NCBI GenBank assembly: GCA_033980235.1
Contig: CM067065.1
Coordinates: forward strand, 7,581,328-7,645,327
DNA: 64,000 bases
DNA from: Diadema setosum
Taxonomy: Eukaryota; Echinodermata; Echinoidea; Diadematoida; Diadematidae
Direction: 5' to 3'
Made by a program: the position numbers and the translations under genes
Notes under the pieces: generated by a model
Told to the model about the DNA's origin: nothing
What the model saw: only the letters and a program-made list of their open reading frames with translations
Database searches by the model: none
Part shown: positions 1 through 11,447 of the stretch, one piece after another
Layout: each line of letters begins with the position of its first letter
Numbering within the stretch: the first letter of the stretch is position 1

Positions 1-663
1 GCAAAACTGTAATGACCTTTCTTTTTTCTCAATCGGTTTATAGGCACTTCAACTCGTTTTCAAAGCAGCATGATGGATAAGCAGGCCCTCAATTTATGGA
101 ATTCACGTTAAAACAAAGAATGAACTTGCACAGAGCAGGTGACAAGAATGGTATTTCAATGGATACTTCGGCAGGTATTCATTTCATTGTTTCGTGTTGA
201 ATGCATAAACAAAGGCTTTCTACCAGCATTGTTAAATACAAGGCTTTCTGTCATGCTGTCTTGTGGATGTGCTAGTACGCACCATTTACAAGGTTTACTT
301 GAATAATCATATCAGGGGATGCTTATCTCTGTGGATTCAAAGACATATACGCCTGGTTGTACAAATGATCTTTTTTTTCTACTCATATGCAAAATGGAAC
401 TGTAAACTGGCATATTGACTAGGCCTACACCTGTATCATATAACATCGCTCTGAGGTTTCTCATGTAATCCCACATTACATAGCGATACGTGTACCATCG
501 TTCAACTGTAGAGAGACTGCATCTAGCAAGTTGTTTTTTGAGTGTTGTGTATCTTTGATATTATCAAATTCATGCTAAACTTTACCCTAACATTCCGTGT
601 ACCTTCTCACTCTAATTCTCACGCACGTTACATCTATTTAAAGATACTGGAGTATTCTTCGTC
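1..663. other. No gene or repeat recognised
   Basis: AT-rich sequence with no supported exon, RNA gene or duplicated segment visible by eye. Confidence 0.4.
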
Positions 664-1088
664 TTAAAGGGGATGGCTAGTAACCGATCAGTGGGAATCA
701 GTGGGAATGCTGAGGGATGATTGTTCCAATCCTTATGGGATTCATTTAAGAGTACATTATGTATCTACTGTTGTGTGAAAATTATTTGCTTCAGAACGGT
801 CTCATATTCAAGTAATGTGCAGATTAATGCCCCGTCACTGACCAGGGACGCTGTTGCGACACGGATTGTCGCCCCTACACGGATTGTCGCCTCCTGCTCG
901 GAGCGACAATCCGTGACGGGCGCTGGCGGCACGGATTGTCGCCCCCTACACGGATTGTCGCCTGGCGACAATCCGTGACGCTTGTGCAGTTCCCAGTTTT
1001 TGACCTCGAAGGCGACAATCCGTGTTGGCAAAAAAATTGTTGCGACACGGATTGTCGCCCCGTCACGGATTGTCGCCCCGGGCTCGGG
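664..1088 (+). mobile_element. Interspersed element packed with CGGATTGTCGC motifs (copy 1)
   Basis: From AAAGGGGATGGCTAG onward this matches the reverse complement of 6,846-7,195. The GC-rich half (about 855-1,080) holds nine copies of CACGGATTGTCGCC or its reverse complement in mixed orientation, so it can fold into many hairpins. No coding sequence is evident. The family is not recognised. Confidence 0.7.
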
Positions 1089-1400
1089 GTGGTTCCTCCG
1101 TTGTTCAGCTTTGGTGGGATGGGTATGATTGGTAAGTTATGCGCGCGTGTGTGTGTGTGTGTGTATTGTGAGCTGCATGGTGATGCGTATGATTTGTTGT
1201 GTGTGTGTGTGTGTTTGTGTGTGTGTGTTTGGAGTACAATAATACAATATGTAGAAACTGTGCATGTGTGGTGGTTGCATAGTGGTAGTGGTTTTTTTTT
1301 TTGTCTGTGTGTATACGTGTGCCTGTATGCTTACGTGTGTATGTGGAATATAATGGCGCTACTGTGGCAATACAAACGCCTTCAGAGTGTATGAGCACGT
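1089..1400. repeat. TG-rich low-complexity tract
   Basis: Interrupted TG/GT runs at about 1,147-1,164 and 1,199-1,230 and a TG-rich tail with a T10 tract. Reading frames across it are artefacts of the repeat. Confidence 0.8.
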
Positions 1401-2340
1401 GTTTAAAGAATTCACACCAGCGTTGATCTAAAAATAGTATGGGTGTGTCAACCAAATATCAGCGGTGAGGCGGGCTAGGCGAGAGAGAGAGACCGAGAGA
1501 AAATACACACGAGGGAGGTACTCTCCCCAAATGTTATTTGTCTTTGTTCATTTTTCCCTGCAGTCATTTTCTTCCATCAATCTTATAAACTCGAACGTCC
1601 ATTTTATACCACTATTCTTTGTCCCAAAATAGGTTTGGCATGCTTTATGCATGAGCGAATAATTTCCACACGCGGTAAAAAAATTTGTCAATCGTTACTT
1701 GATTTTAGCACAAACGAACTGCCATTGCACACCGCTAATACATACGTAACACAAACAAACACCAACAAACACTCAAACAAACCTCATAATGCAAATAAAC
1801 CAACTCAACACTTTTTTCCTTGATATTTATTGATTTCATTCAAATCATTCATAAATCGACCCATTCTGGGTGCAACATGAACAAAAAAAGTTACAAATGG
1901 CAATTCGAAACAAAAGCAAATCCATTTGTCAATTTATACCACAAATAATCTCACTTCAACATAGATAACTCGATTATAGACCAACCCTACTAATAATTTC
2001 TTCACGAGAAAGTTTTGGCATGTATAGGGCCCTACCAAACCTATATTACTTGAATATATTGGTTTGGATCATGTAACACCTTCTTACTTACAAGGGCATA
2101 TACATAAAAAAACACACAAATATATTACACAAATCTAGAATGAAATCAGTCATAAAAAACCCGACCACCCCCTCCCCTCCCAAACCGAAACAAATCTAGG
2201 GCCTACATCTATCCTAAATATTAAATCCTACCAACATCCGTCATAAAATTTATAACTATCCTTCTTCAAATCCAATCCCCAACCCACCAACCCCTGATTA
2301 AACAAAACCTAAATCATCCCACACCCACATTCAGCCAGCG
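1401..2340. other. Non-coding, AT-rich, no recognised feature
   Basis: Contains a short GA run near 1,485 and A/C-rich stretches. Nothing resembling an exon with splice sites was seen. Confidence 0.4.
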
Positions 2341-2346
2341 ACCCAA

Positions 2347-2354
<8 letters not shown>

Positions 2355-2390
<36 letters not shown>

Positions 2391-2692
2391 AGGTTCGTTA
2401 TTCCGAAGTTTCGTTTTTTCCGAGGCTTCATTTATCCGAAACACACAATTCCCTATACCTAGTGCTTCATTGATCCAAAAATGAAATTTGGAATAACGAA
2501 CCTTCGGAACAATGACCCTTCGGACGAATGAGCCTTCAGAATAACAAACTTTTGCAATAACGAAATGTAACCCCCTTCCCACATACCAACGCACACCCGA
2601 ACAGATACAGCCCCGTAGCCAGGATTTTTCAGGGGGGGGGGGGGGGGGTGCGGTCACTAAAAAAACGGACCTTCGGTACCAATACCAATGAT

Positions 2693-2772
<80 letters not shown>

Positions 2773-2790
2773 ATATATATATATATATTA
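2355..2790. repeat. CA/AC, poly-G and TA microsatellites
   Basis: (AC)n at about 2,356-2,389, a G-rich run at 2,633-2,648 beside CCGTAGCCAGGATTTT, (AC)n at 2,695-2,731 and (TA)n at 2,735-2,790. The CCGTAGCCAGG + poly-G arrangement recurs in reverse at 6,320-6,385 and marks a dispersed element end. Confidence 0.85.
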
Positions 2791-2832
2791 TATATTCTTT
2801 GGACGACCGAACTACAAAAGTTGTATAAGAAT

Positions 2833-3035
2833 TTGCGCGCGAAGCGCGCCGCAAATTGTGAATTTTGACTGTTTTAATGACGTTTTAAAGTCTCGAGGAA
2901 ATTTGTATTTTTGTCTGTTGCATGCAATCGCGTTACGGTATTTCATCTAGGAAATAGTAAAAACTCATTTTGCCAGGAAGTTGCAAAGTTTAATTGTGTT
3001 CGAGACTCTGCGCGCGTAGCGCGCCGCAATATTGA
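2833..3035. repeat. Two GCGCGC palindromic boxes
   Basis: TGCGCGCGAAGCGCGCCGCA (about 2,834-2,853) and its near copy TGCGCGCGTAGCGCGCCGCA (about 3,009-3,028) lie 175 bp apart in the same orientation. Each is a self-complementary GC block in AT-rich DNA, probably part of a repeat element. Confidence 0.6.
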
Positions 3036-4419
3036 GAATAGTAATTTTCCTGGTGTTGTTTTAACTTTTATTTTTTCTATTGTATACCCGCGTTAGCAGG
3101 CCTGAAGCCTGGTATGCGAGTTTGTCAAAAACGAAAATAAATAAGAAAATTTTTAAACCAAAATGAATTGTAAATGTGAACAATTTATATTTTGCCTCCT
3201 TGTGGTAGGATATTTCCAGCATTTCCGAACTTTCAAATAATCATTTTAGATTTAATGATATTAAAGGTAGTAGATCCGATTCGCAAACATCTCCAATATC
3301 AGTCAAATGTCATATTAACCATCATGCTAAGAAGGTTTTCTTTGTGAAATTTGGAGGTCAGTGAAATTCAAAAATTAAACATCCGTTAGCCATTGGAAGA
3401 AGTTGGGTGCAAATTCAGACCTCAGGCTTAATGCTCAGATGTTTTCCTATTTGATTTGATCTGTCTTACTGTGCACACTAAGATACATACTGGAATGGTT
3501 ATTTCTTATTTATTAAATTATAGTAGCATATTTGGTTACTAGCTGTCTCTAGGCATTTTCGAATTTGGGCTGCAAAGATATCCACTACCTTTAAGTTAGA
3601 AGAGAGATAAGTAAATAATGATAAAATAAACAAACAAGAAAGAATGAGTTTCTTTTGTAATACTGACAAACTTTTTACTTTACCATTTTACTTCATAGCT
3701 CAGCACTTTCCATTCTCTCTCATACCCTCTTACCCATTACATTTAAATGAAATACAACTAAAATGAGTTTGCGTGCCTGCATAATACTCTTTGGAAATTA
3801 TAAGTGAAAATGTTCTTAGGTTTTGGCTCACTTTAAAATGAGAACCAATAGAACTGTCACAACATGAGAAAATGTATAAGTAATAATCAACACTACATTT
3901 CAGAATTTGGCCTGCAAAGAAATCCGCTAACTGTAAGTTAGAAAAGAGATTAGTAAATAATGATAAATAAAAAACAAAAAAGAATGAGTTTCTACCGCCG
4001 TATCCAGAACAGAGCCTGAAACGGTGCAGGCTCAAGAAATCGTTTGTACTAATACGTCTTGAAGTACTGTGTGATACTGTTGACTCAGACTTCTACAAAG
4101 CTGTAAGTGAGAATTGTAATCCAATCCGACTCATTACCTGAGATATTTATGAAAATATATCAATAAAGAATGTAAATTAAATAACGATGCGTCACAATGC
4201 AGTCTAACGCTCTCACAATGCTATCATACATAGGGCAATATTCAGGCTTTTGTAATACTATCTGACAAACTTTTTACTTTACAATTTTACTTCATAGCTC
4301 AGCACTTTCCATTCTCTCTCATACCCTTTTACCCATTACATTTAAATGAAATACAACTAAAATGAGTTTGCGTGCCTGCATAATACTCTTTGGAAATTAT
4401 AAGTGAGAATTGCAACTGA

Positions 4420-4640
4420 TTGACAAATTGCCCTACATCGACGTAAATAAGCACTGAATTGATCAGTGTTTTAGTAGTAGCCATGATAAAAAATCATGGG
4501 CGTACATACTCGAGCAGGATTCGAACCCACGGCCTCCTGATCACCGGACAGGCGTCATCTCCACTAGACCACCGAGCTTTCGCCCAACAGCAAGTGTTGG
4601 TTCTAATCCTTATAGCATGCAGCGGGTACTGCTTTGTTAT
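4420..4640 (-). mobile_element. tRNA-derived SINE (copy 1)
   Basis: The reverse complement of 4,509-4,578 is tRNA-like: A-box TGGTCTAGTGG and a perfect B-box GGTTCGAATCC 35 bp later. The 3' body matches 45,840-46,025, a second copy of the same family. It interrupts the second unit of the tandem array. The anticodon stem is imperfect, so it is not a working tRNA gene. Confidence 0.75.
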
Positions 4641-4743
4641 TCAAATTTATGAAGTTCTTCCGTCGAGATGTTTTCATTGCAACTGATTGTCAATCAGTTG
4701 CAATGAAAACATCTCGACGGAAGAACTTCATAAATTTGAATAA
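4637..4743. repeat. Perfect inverted repeat, 53-bp arms, 1-nt spacer
   Basis: Bases 4,637-4,689 are the exact reverse complement of 4,691-4,743 with a single T between. Such a perfect hairpin with almost no loop is either a very young foldback or a sequencing/assembly fold-back. Confidence 0.92.
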
Positions 4744-5452
4744 GTAAGAATGTTCTTAGGTTTTGGCTCACTTTAAAATGAGAACCAATAGAACTGTCAC
4801 AACATGAGAAAATGTATAAGTAATAATCAACAGTACATTTCCGAATTTGGCCTGCAAAGAAATCCGCTACCTGTGAGTTAGAAAAGAGATTAGTAAATAA
4901 TGATAAAATAAACAACAAGAAAGAATGAGTTTCTACCGCCGTATCCAGAACAGAGCCTGAAACGGTGCAGGCTCAAGAAATCGTTTGTACTAATACGTCT
5001 TGAAGTACTGTGTGATACTGTTGACTCAGACTTCTACAAAGCTGTAAGTGAGAATTTTAACCCAATCCGGCTCATTACGTGTGTTTTTTATGAAAAATAT
5101 GAATAAAGAATGTAAATTAAATAACGACGCGTCAGAATGCAGTCTAACGCTCTCACAATGTTATCATACATAGGGTTTTTCCCTGACTGTTTTTACTCCG
5201 GAGCTCTTGCAATATTCAGGTTTTTGTAATACTATCTGACAAACTTTTTACTTTACCATTTTACTTCATAGCTCAGCATTCTCTCCCATACCCTCTTACC
5301 CATTACATTTAAATGAAATACAACTAAATTTAGTTTGCGTGCCTGCATAATACTCTTTGGAAATTATAAGTGAGAATGTTTTTAGGTTTTGGCTCACTTC
5401 AAAATGAGAACCAATCGAACTGTCACAACATGAGAAAATGTATTACTAATAA

Positions 5453-6026
5453 TTTGTTGGAACCGTAAGCAAATGCCAGCTGAAGGCGAGTAGGCAAGTG
5501 TGTTTAAAAGCATTAGATTATGCACGGAGATCGTACAGTTACTTGATAGATGATCTTTTCTCGAATATTGGTACTAGCAAAAGGGCTAGAAAAGCAGAGT
5601 ATTATAATTCGTTAGGCATGCATAATGGCCCAATGAGTGTAACAAGAGAACTGGAGTAAGACAGGTCTTTCATTTTGTTTTGTCTCTCCTGATCGTTCGT
5701 AAGAAATGCTAATTCATGACCACCTTTTCACAATTTGATTGGAGCATGCATTCATAATGGAAAATAGTTGACATAATAATCTATCCCCAGGCATTATCAT
5801 GCCAACATGTACTTATATATACATGTACTATATCTTTGTGAGACGTAGATATAAAATGTCTCAGGTTTTCGATTATAGTAATTTCGAGGAAATTTCTTTA
5901 ATTTTTATCATATATGTAAACTTGAGGCTATTAGATTTTCATCCACTTACCTCTGTTCCTGTGAAAAAAATGCAAGTGTCAACCTCAATGTCATCCACGA
6001 ATCGCACGTACTCGGGCGGCCAGTGG

Positions 6027-6058
<32 letters not shown>

Positions 6059-6295
6059 ACCGGTCACACGCGCCAAGGGCCATGGCATGCAGTGCCAATA
6101 TAATAATAGCTCGCACAAATTGATACATAACATTTGTGTTTGTGTGCATGGGGACGATCCGATGGTTCATACAACAAAAGGGTTTCGTACAATTATTTTT
6201 AACATTGTTAAACGTACTCTTCCACATTTACGTAGCATATAATGTGTCTTTATATTTATTTGGATTGTTATTTTGAGAATTGCTAAAAACAGTTA
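5453..6295. other. Non-coding with poly-A run
   Basis: Contains about 30 A residues at 6,027-6,056. Frames across it are artefacts. No supported gene. Confidence 0.5.
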
Positions 6296-6299
6296 TTAT

Positions 6300-6390
6300 G
6301 AAAAAGTGGACCTTTCAGAATTGGGGGGGGGGGGGGTGCGTACGCACCCGACGCACCCCCCCCCCCCCCCCCTGGCTACGGGCCTGAGAT
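6300..6390. mobile_element. Short G/C-tract inverted element
   Basis: A run of G at about 6,325-6,337, then GTGCGTACGCACC and a run of C at about 6,357-6,372 form an inverted repeat, ending CTGGCTACGGGCCTGAGAT. This matches the element end at 2,610-2,650. Confidence 0.55.
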
Positions 6391-6653
6391 ACCACATCCT
6401 TCCTGATGAAAGGATTTCCCAATGTTGATAAATAAGACATAATGGACCGTATGCAGAAAAGCAGCATCCGCTCGACCGCAAGCTCCACTCCGAATTCATA
6501 TACAATATCTGCCAAACAAACTCATCAAATTCAAAGCTGCTGATAAAATCAATATCAATGTTTATGCCAGCAACAGCTTACTAGGTATCCCTCCCCACGC
6601 GCAGCTAAAAAACACATACGCAAAAAACTGACATAATAAACACATTCTTCCAT

Positions 6654-6655
<2 letters not shown>

Positions 6656-6680
<25 letters not shown>
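6656..6680. repeat. (AC)n microsatellite
   Basis: About 11 AC units followed by interrupted CGCACACG. Confidence 0.9.
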
Positions 6681-6688
<8 letters not shown>

Positions 6689-6845
6689 AAACGGACACTA
6701 AATTATCATGTGCACGCGCACATACACACTTCCTTGAAACCTCACCATGACTTTTTACATGGCATGTTTGCATGGATGTAGCCATGTAAGTTATGTGTTA
6801 GTATTTCAATGATTATGTCCAGAACGATATTACCCAGCAAAATGT

Positions 6846-7195
6846 GCTTCGAGGGCGGGCGACAATCCGTGCCGCGAGCCCCCTACACGGATTGTCGCCA
6901 GGCGACAATCCGTGTAGGGGGCGACAATCCGTGCCGCCAACGCCCGTCACGGATTGTCGCCCCGAGCAGGAGGCGACAATCCGTGTAGGGGCGACAATCC
7001 GTGTCGCAACAGACGCTTACCTGGAAACACTAAACTGCACATTACTTGAATATGAGACCCTTCTGAAGCAAATAATGTTCACACAACAATAAATATATAA
7101 TGTACTCTTAAATGAATCCAACAAGGATTGGAACAATCATCCCTCAGCATTCCCACTGATTCCCACTGATCAGTTACTAGCCATCCCCTTTAATT
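6846..7195 (-). mobile_element. Interspersed element packed with CGGATTGTCGC motifs (copy 2, inverted)
   Basis: The reverse complement closely follows 664-985, from the flank AAAGGGGATGGCTAG through the GC-rich block. Seven copies of GGCGACAATCCGTG or its complement lie at 6,859-7,005. The two copies face each other about 6 kb apart. Confidence 0.75.
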
Positions 7196-7199
7196 CCCT

Positions 7200-8629
7200 T
7201 CCTATTTTAACAACAAAACAATAAAAAGTAACAACAACAACGACAACAAATAAACGCCCATAAAACTTACCCAGACCATAAATCGGTAGTAGTACCATCT
7301 ATAGATGTTGAAATGGTGTCGGTACGGTTACCAACAAATCATTATGTCGTGACAATTGATGTTAAAGGTTACCTACCTTAAGCATGTTGTGTTCCGTTCT
7401 GAAAATTCACCGTCTTGAGGGTCTCCAATAATGTACCAGCTACGTCGTGGACACACTACGTCTCACCTCCAAGGATTGTGTGTGTGTGTGTGTGTATTTA
7501 CGCACTTCTCACTCCAGAAACATTTGTTTGCCCAATTCCTTTTTTTTCTTCTTAGTTACACATACTAAAAAAAAAAAAATCACGGAGAAAGCGCGAGAGA
7601 ACTTTCAGGAGGAACTAATATATAAAATGCCGGATTTGATGGCTTGAACACTTTAGAGAAGTGAATGGTTACGGATGCCGGCGAATCTATTAGATTTCGC
7701 AAGAGATGAAAGATGGGACGCTCTATCCAACCAGATCAGGAGGTAAACGAGTGAAATGTAACTGTCTGTCTTTCACCAAAGGCATTAGCGCAACCAAGTG
7801 TAAAAACTTGTAATATCAAGTGATGAGTACTCTATGATTCTAGATTAAGTTTTTTTTTCTTTCTTTTGTTAGCTGTTGTCCAATTACTGTCGCCACACCA
7901 ACATCGCTAACAATAGATATTTTATCAGCAGAGTGCAAATGTAACTTTAATGATCACGGCACTTTTAAAGGTGAAGGCCGAAAACAAAAAAGAAAATATC
8001 TGGAAATACATTTCCTCACCCCCCCCCCTCGATTTCGATCGAATTTCCATTAATTGTCAGTATATCCCCATACTTAGCGAGATCGTGTTTATTCCAAAGG
8101 ACGTAGGACTCAGCAAACCATCTCCCCGTCGAATACATTGAAAATTCATGCTGTCGATTTCTATTCTCCCTTAATAGACAGGGAATAAAAGGCAACTATT
8201 GAACAAATTATGAAGCTCCAACAATGTCGAAATAAATCATATTGAAAGTGTACAGGCACTTACCTCGAACATGCCGCTTTCTTTGTCTATCTCTTATTCA
8301 CTCACTCTCTCTCTCTCTCTCAAAAAAAAAAAACACACACACACACACAAAACAAAACAATAATAAGTGGATTATTTCCTAGAGAAAGTTAGCCTTCTAT
8401 ACAGTCTGTCTGTACATTTCTCACACTTCCCTGAATTGCGTAGAAAATAAGTCTGCAGAGAATGAACGCATAATTATGGTAAAATGAAAGATGTAATAAT
8501 TGTCATTTTCGTTTACAACCCAGTTTCGACGCGCCATGCTCAAATTACTTTTCTACTATGTCTGCACCCCTCCCTAAGCTTCAGAGATTGATGTTGTCCG
8601 CAGGCATGGGAGACCATCATCAGTGTCTC
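7200..8629. other. Non-coding with short simple repeats
   Basis: Small (TG)n near 7,479-7,494, poly-A near 7,568, CT and AC runs at 8,305-8,348. No exon supported. Confidence 0.45.
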
Positions 8630-8915
8630 TTTCATTCAGAGGAGATATTATAGTATTGGTGGAGATGGGGATTGGGTTTTTATTTATCTATTTATTTATT
8701 TATCTTTTATCTTTTTTTTGCGAGGTACCAAGATGGCTGACACATCAAAATTCAAAGTAAAATGAAGCGATCGTAACAAAAGTTTGGCTCTTCATGAAAT
8801 AATCGTTGCATTCCTGTTGGAATAACTTGCTCTTTCATATTTTTTTCTTCCATTATCTCACCAGAAGATGCTAGAAAAGAGAAGTTAGGTCACAACCAAA
8901 GCTATACGATCCCTT
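8630..8915 (+). repeat. Dispersed repeat shared with 24,640-25,050
   Basis: Segments such as GAGATG.GAATTGGGTTTTTA, CATCAAAA..CAAAGTAAAA and AACTATACGAT..CTTTAA recur in order in the left gene's first intron, with indels. No coding potential seen. Confidence 0.6.
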
Positions 8916-8924
8916 TAAGTTGTT

Positions 8925-10650
8925 GGTACCATAGTAGCCCACGCTATTGACGACTCATCACATACAGTTGGTATATTCCTGGACCTGTCCAAGGCCTTTG
9001 ACACTATCGATCACGGTATTTTGTTATATAAACTCTCGCACTATATGGGATACGTGGAAAGGCCTTGGACTGGTTCAAAAGCTACCTAAATAACAGGAAA
9101 CAGTTTGTCAATATCAACGGCTTTAGTTCCAGTTTAAAAACACTATGGTGCGGGATTCCTCAAGGATCCCTCTTAGGCCCACTTTTGTTTATTCTTTATA
9201 TAAATCATTTCAAAGATTCATCTTATGTTTTATATTTTCTTCTTTTCGCCAAAGATTCTAATATCTTTTTTTTTTTTTTTACATCTAAACCCAACAACCC
9301 TTTTAGATGTAGTAAACAGAGAAATAAAGTCGGTTCAAATGTGGATTCAAGCAAACAAGTTGTCTCTTAATGTAAACAAAACCGTTTATTATTTTATTTA
9401 GAAACTCTGTTACCCATTCGCCTGGCGATATAAAAATGAATAATGATGTTTGATTCAAGTTGAATCGTCTAAATTTTTAGGTTTTTATATTGACCATGAA
9501 TTAACATTGAAATACCACACAGATTGTTTACGAAAATGCTTTCGAGAAATGCTGGGATTTCAAATAAGTTAATACATTTTGTTTTCTTAAGTATATTTTG
9601 ACAAATTTATATTCAACGCTTATTTTACCCTATCTTAGTTACGGTATACTTGACTGGGGAAATTGTACTAAATTACACATTGATAATATTTTCAAACTAC
9701 AAAAAAGGGCTATTCGTTCAATTAATCTAGCCGATTTTTATTGTCACACGAATTATTTCTTCTTTGAAAACAGACTACTTAAGGTGCACATTTGTTTTTA
9801 TACAACTTAGAGACATTTATGTTTCAGTTATCAGCCAACGGCTTGCATGACGTATTTACTCATATGTTTCAGAAAAGCTATGCCGTCCATGCTTACTCCA
9901 CAAGACAAAGAGATTTACTCGCACACTCCTTGCTCAAAAAACAATTGTTTTTACCGGACCTAAATTCTGGAATGATCTTCCCGCCGACTTAATCAATTTT
10001 TCTAATATGTTTTTATCTAAACAAAAATCAAAATTAATGTTACTGAATGAATATAACCAGTCTGATTAGAATTTTTTAATATGTTATCTGCAGTATCCTC
10101 ATTCAATATGGCGGATCAACCTGCAGTGTATGATTGATTCAGCTCTGGTTTATGCTCCCATTATATAATCACTGCATCCGAACCTGTATTTACATTTTGA
10201 ACTAGTTAGGAATTTGATTCTAGATATGTGCTCGTATACTTGTGTATCTATATGCTGTTTTTTTTTTTCCACTCAGTTCTTATTATTTGGATTCTCGTTT
10301 TTCCTTTATCTTTTTCTTCTCTGTTATTTTTTCTTTCCTTTGTACTTTAATATTTTAGCTTTGATATGGTTTCGTCATTATTACTTTGTGTCCTATCTCC
10401 ATTGATTGCATAACAAATTTACATTGGTATTTTTTCCTGGAACCTGCGTTTACAAGCTTTGTTTTTTTTGCGGTTCCATCATATTTAACAAGTTATAGAG
10501 AATTGTCTTATGTACATTATGTATGCTGACACACTTTCTGTTCATGACCCGATTTGTATCATATTTTGCATCTTGCTTGGTTTGTATTCTTTTTTTTGTT
10601 TTATGTATCTTGATGTCAAGTGAAATATGAAATATGAAAAATAGTTGTTA
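8925..10650 (+). pseudogene. Decayed 5'-truncated non-LTR retrotransposon (CR1/jockey-like reverse transcriptase)
   Basis: RT blocks are readable in shifting frames: [13 protein letters not shown] near 8,970, [12 protein letters not shown] near 9,063 and GIPQGSLLGPLLF near 9,150. The thumb region YLSYGILDWGN..LQKRAIR lies near 9,630 and the terminal STRQRDL region near 9,900. The catalytic F-A-D-D box is FAKD here, so a metal-binding Asp is lost, and several frameshifts separate the blocks. No endonuclease domain is present. The 3' end carries GAAATATGAAATATGAAA, a short repeat tail typical of CR1/L2-type elements. Certainly inactive. Confidence 0.85.
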
Positions 10651-10988
10651 GCTAACAGACTTCTTTTGCTTTAGGTGATGAGAATAAGAATTTGACTATT
10701 TTTCACAAAGACGCGCAACTCATTTCTGCGTTGTTCAAAAAGGGGTTACATCTACTATAGGGTATCTAACCAGAAACAAGCGTGCATGCGTAACTGCACT
10801 TCGGCCAGAGAGTTGTGGCATGCTGGCTGGCTAGCTTTCCCAGATGTGTAGATTACCAGATGACCCCATGTTTAACTTTATACTTGATCAATCCCCCTCC
10901 CGGTCCTGCAAATCGTGCGGTAATAATAACTATTGCAACAATTAGGTTACTGCTTTTTATCTTGAGGATAAAAGAATTGCAGTGAATA

Positions 10989-11175
10989 CAGTGGACTCCA
11001 ACAGTATAAATGAAGTCCTCGGGACCGGCAATTTTCTTTCGTGATATGATAATTTCGTTATAACTGAATGAATGAACAATAAAAATACAAAGAGTTGATA
11101 ATGGTGCGGGCATAAATTTTACTTCCTTGTAACCGGAACTGTTATATCCGTGTTCGTTATAACGGGAATGCACTA
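10989..11175. mobile_element. Small TIR element, pogo/Tigger-like in style
   Basis: CAGTGGACTCC at the left and the complement of GGGAATGCACTA at the right, both next to TA, enclose repeated TTATAACG/GTTATAAC motifs. The style recalls pogo-type MITEs inserted at TA. The family name is inferred. Confidence 0.4.
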
Positions 11176-11370
11176 TATATATATATATATATATATATAC
11201 TCCTAGATGGGTCATTTGGGAGACATTTCCATTTGTTTTATATGCAAATTTGTTATATACATGTTCAATGGCAGTTTACGCAATGGAGACACGAAAATTG
11301 TCTCCTTAATGACCAGTTGTCTCCCTAATGAAGACACTTCCCCCCAATGTGTCTCCCTAAGGTGCCATCT

Positions 11371-11444
<74 letters not shown>
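11175..11444. repeat. TA microsatellites
   Basis: (AT)n at about 11,174-11,199, 11,372-11,402 and 11,404-11,443. The last directly abuts the left end of the next TIR element. Confidence 0.9.
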
Positions 11445-11446
<2 letters not shown>

Positions 11447-11447
11447 A

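Larger units (their letters stand above)
3552..5452. repeat. Tandem array of about 595-bp units
   Basis: Units begin near 3,658, 4,254 and 5,226 at TACTGACAAACTTTTTACTT or close variants; a diverged piece precedes at 3,552-3,657. Unit 2 is longer because of an insertion at about 4,409-4,743 (SINE plus palindrome) and a 40-bp insert near 5,176. Unit 3 is partial. No protein is encoded. Confidence 0.8.

Noticed and set aside
2331..2854. Long minus-strand frames across 2.3-2.9 kb
   Set aside because: They consist mainly of translated AC, TA and poly-G microsatellites.
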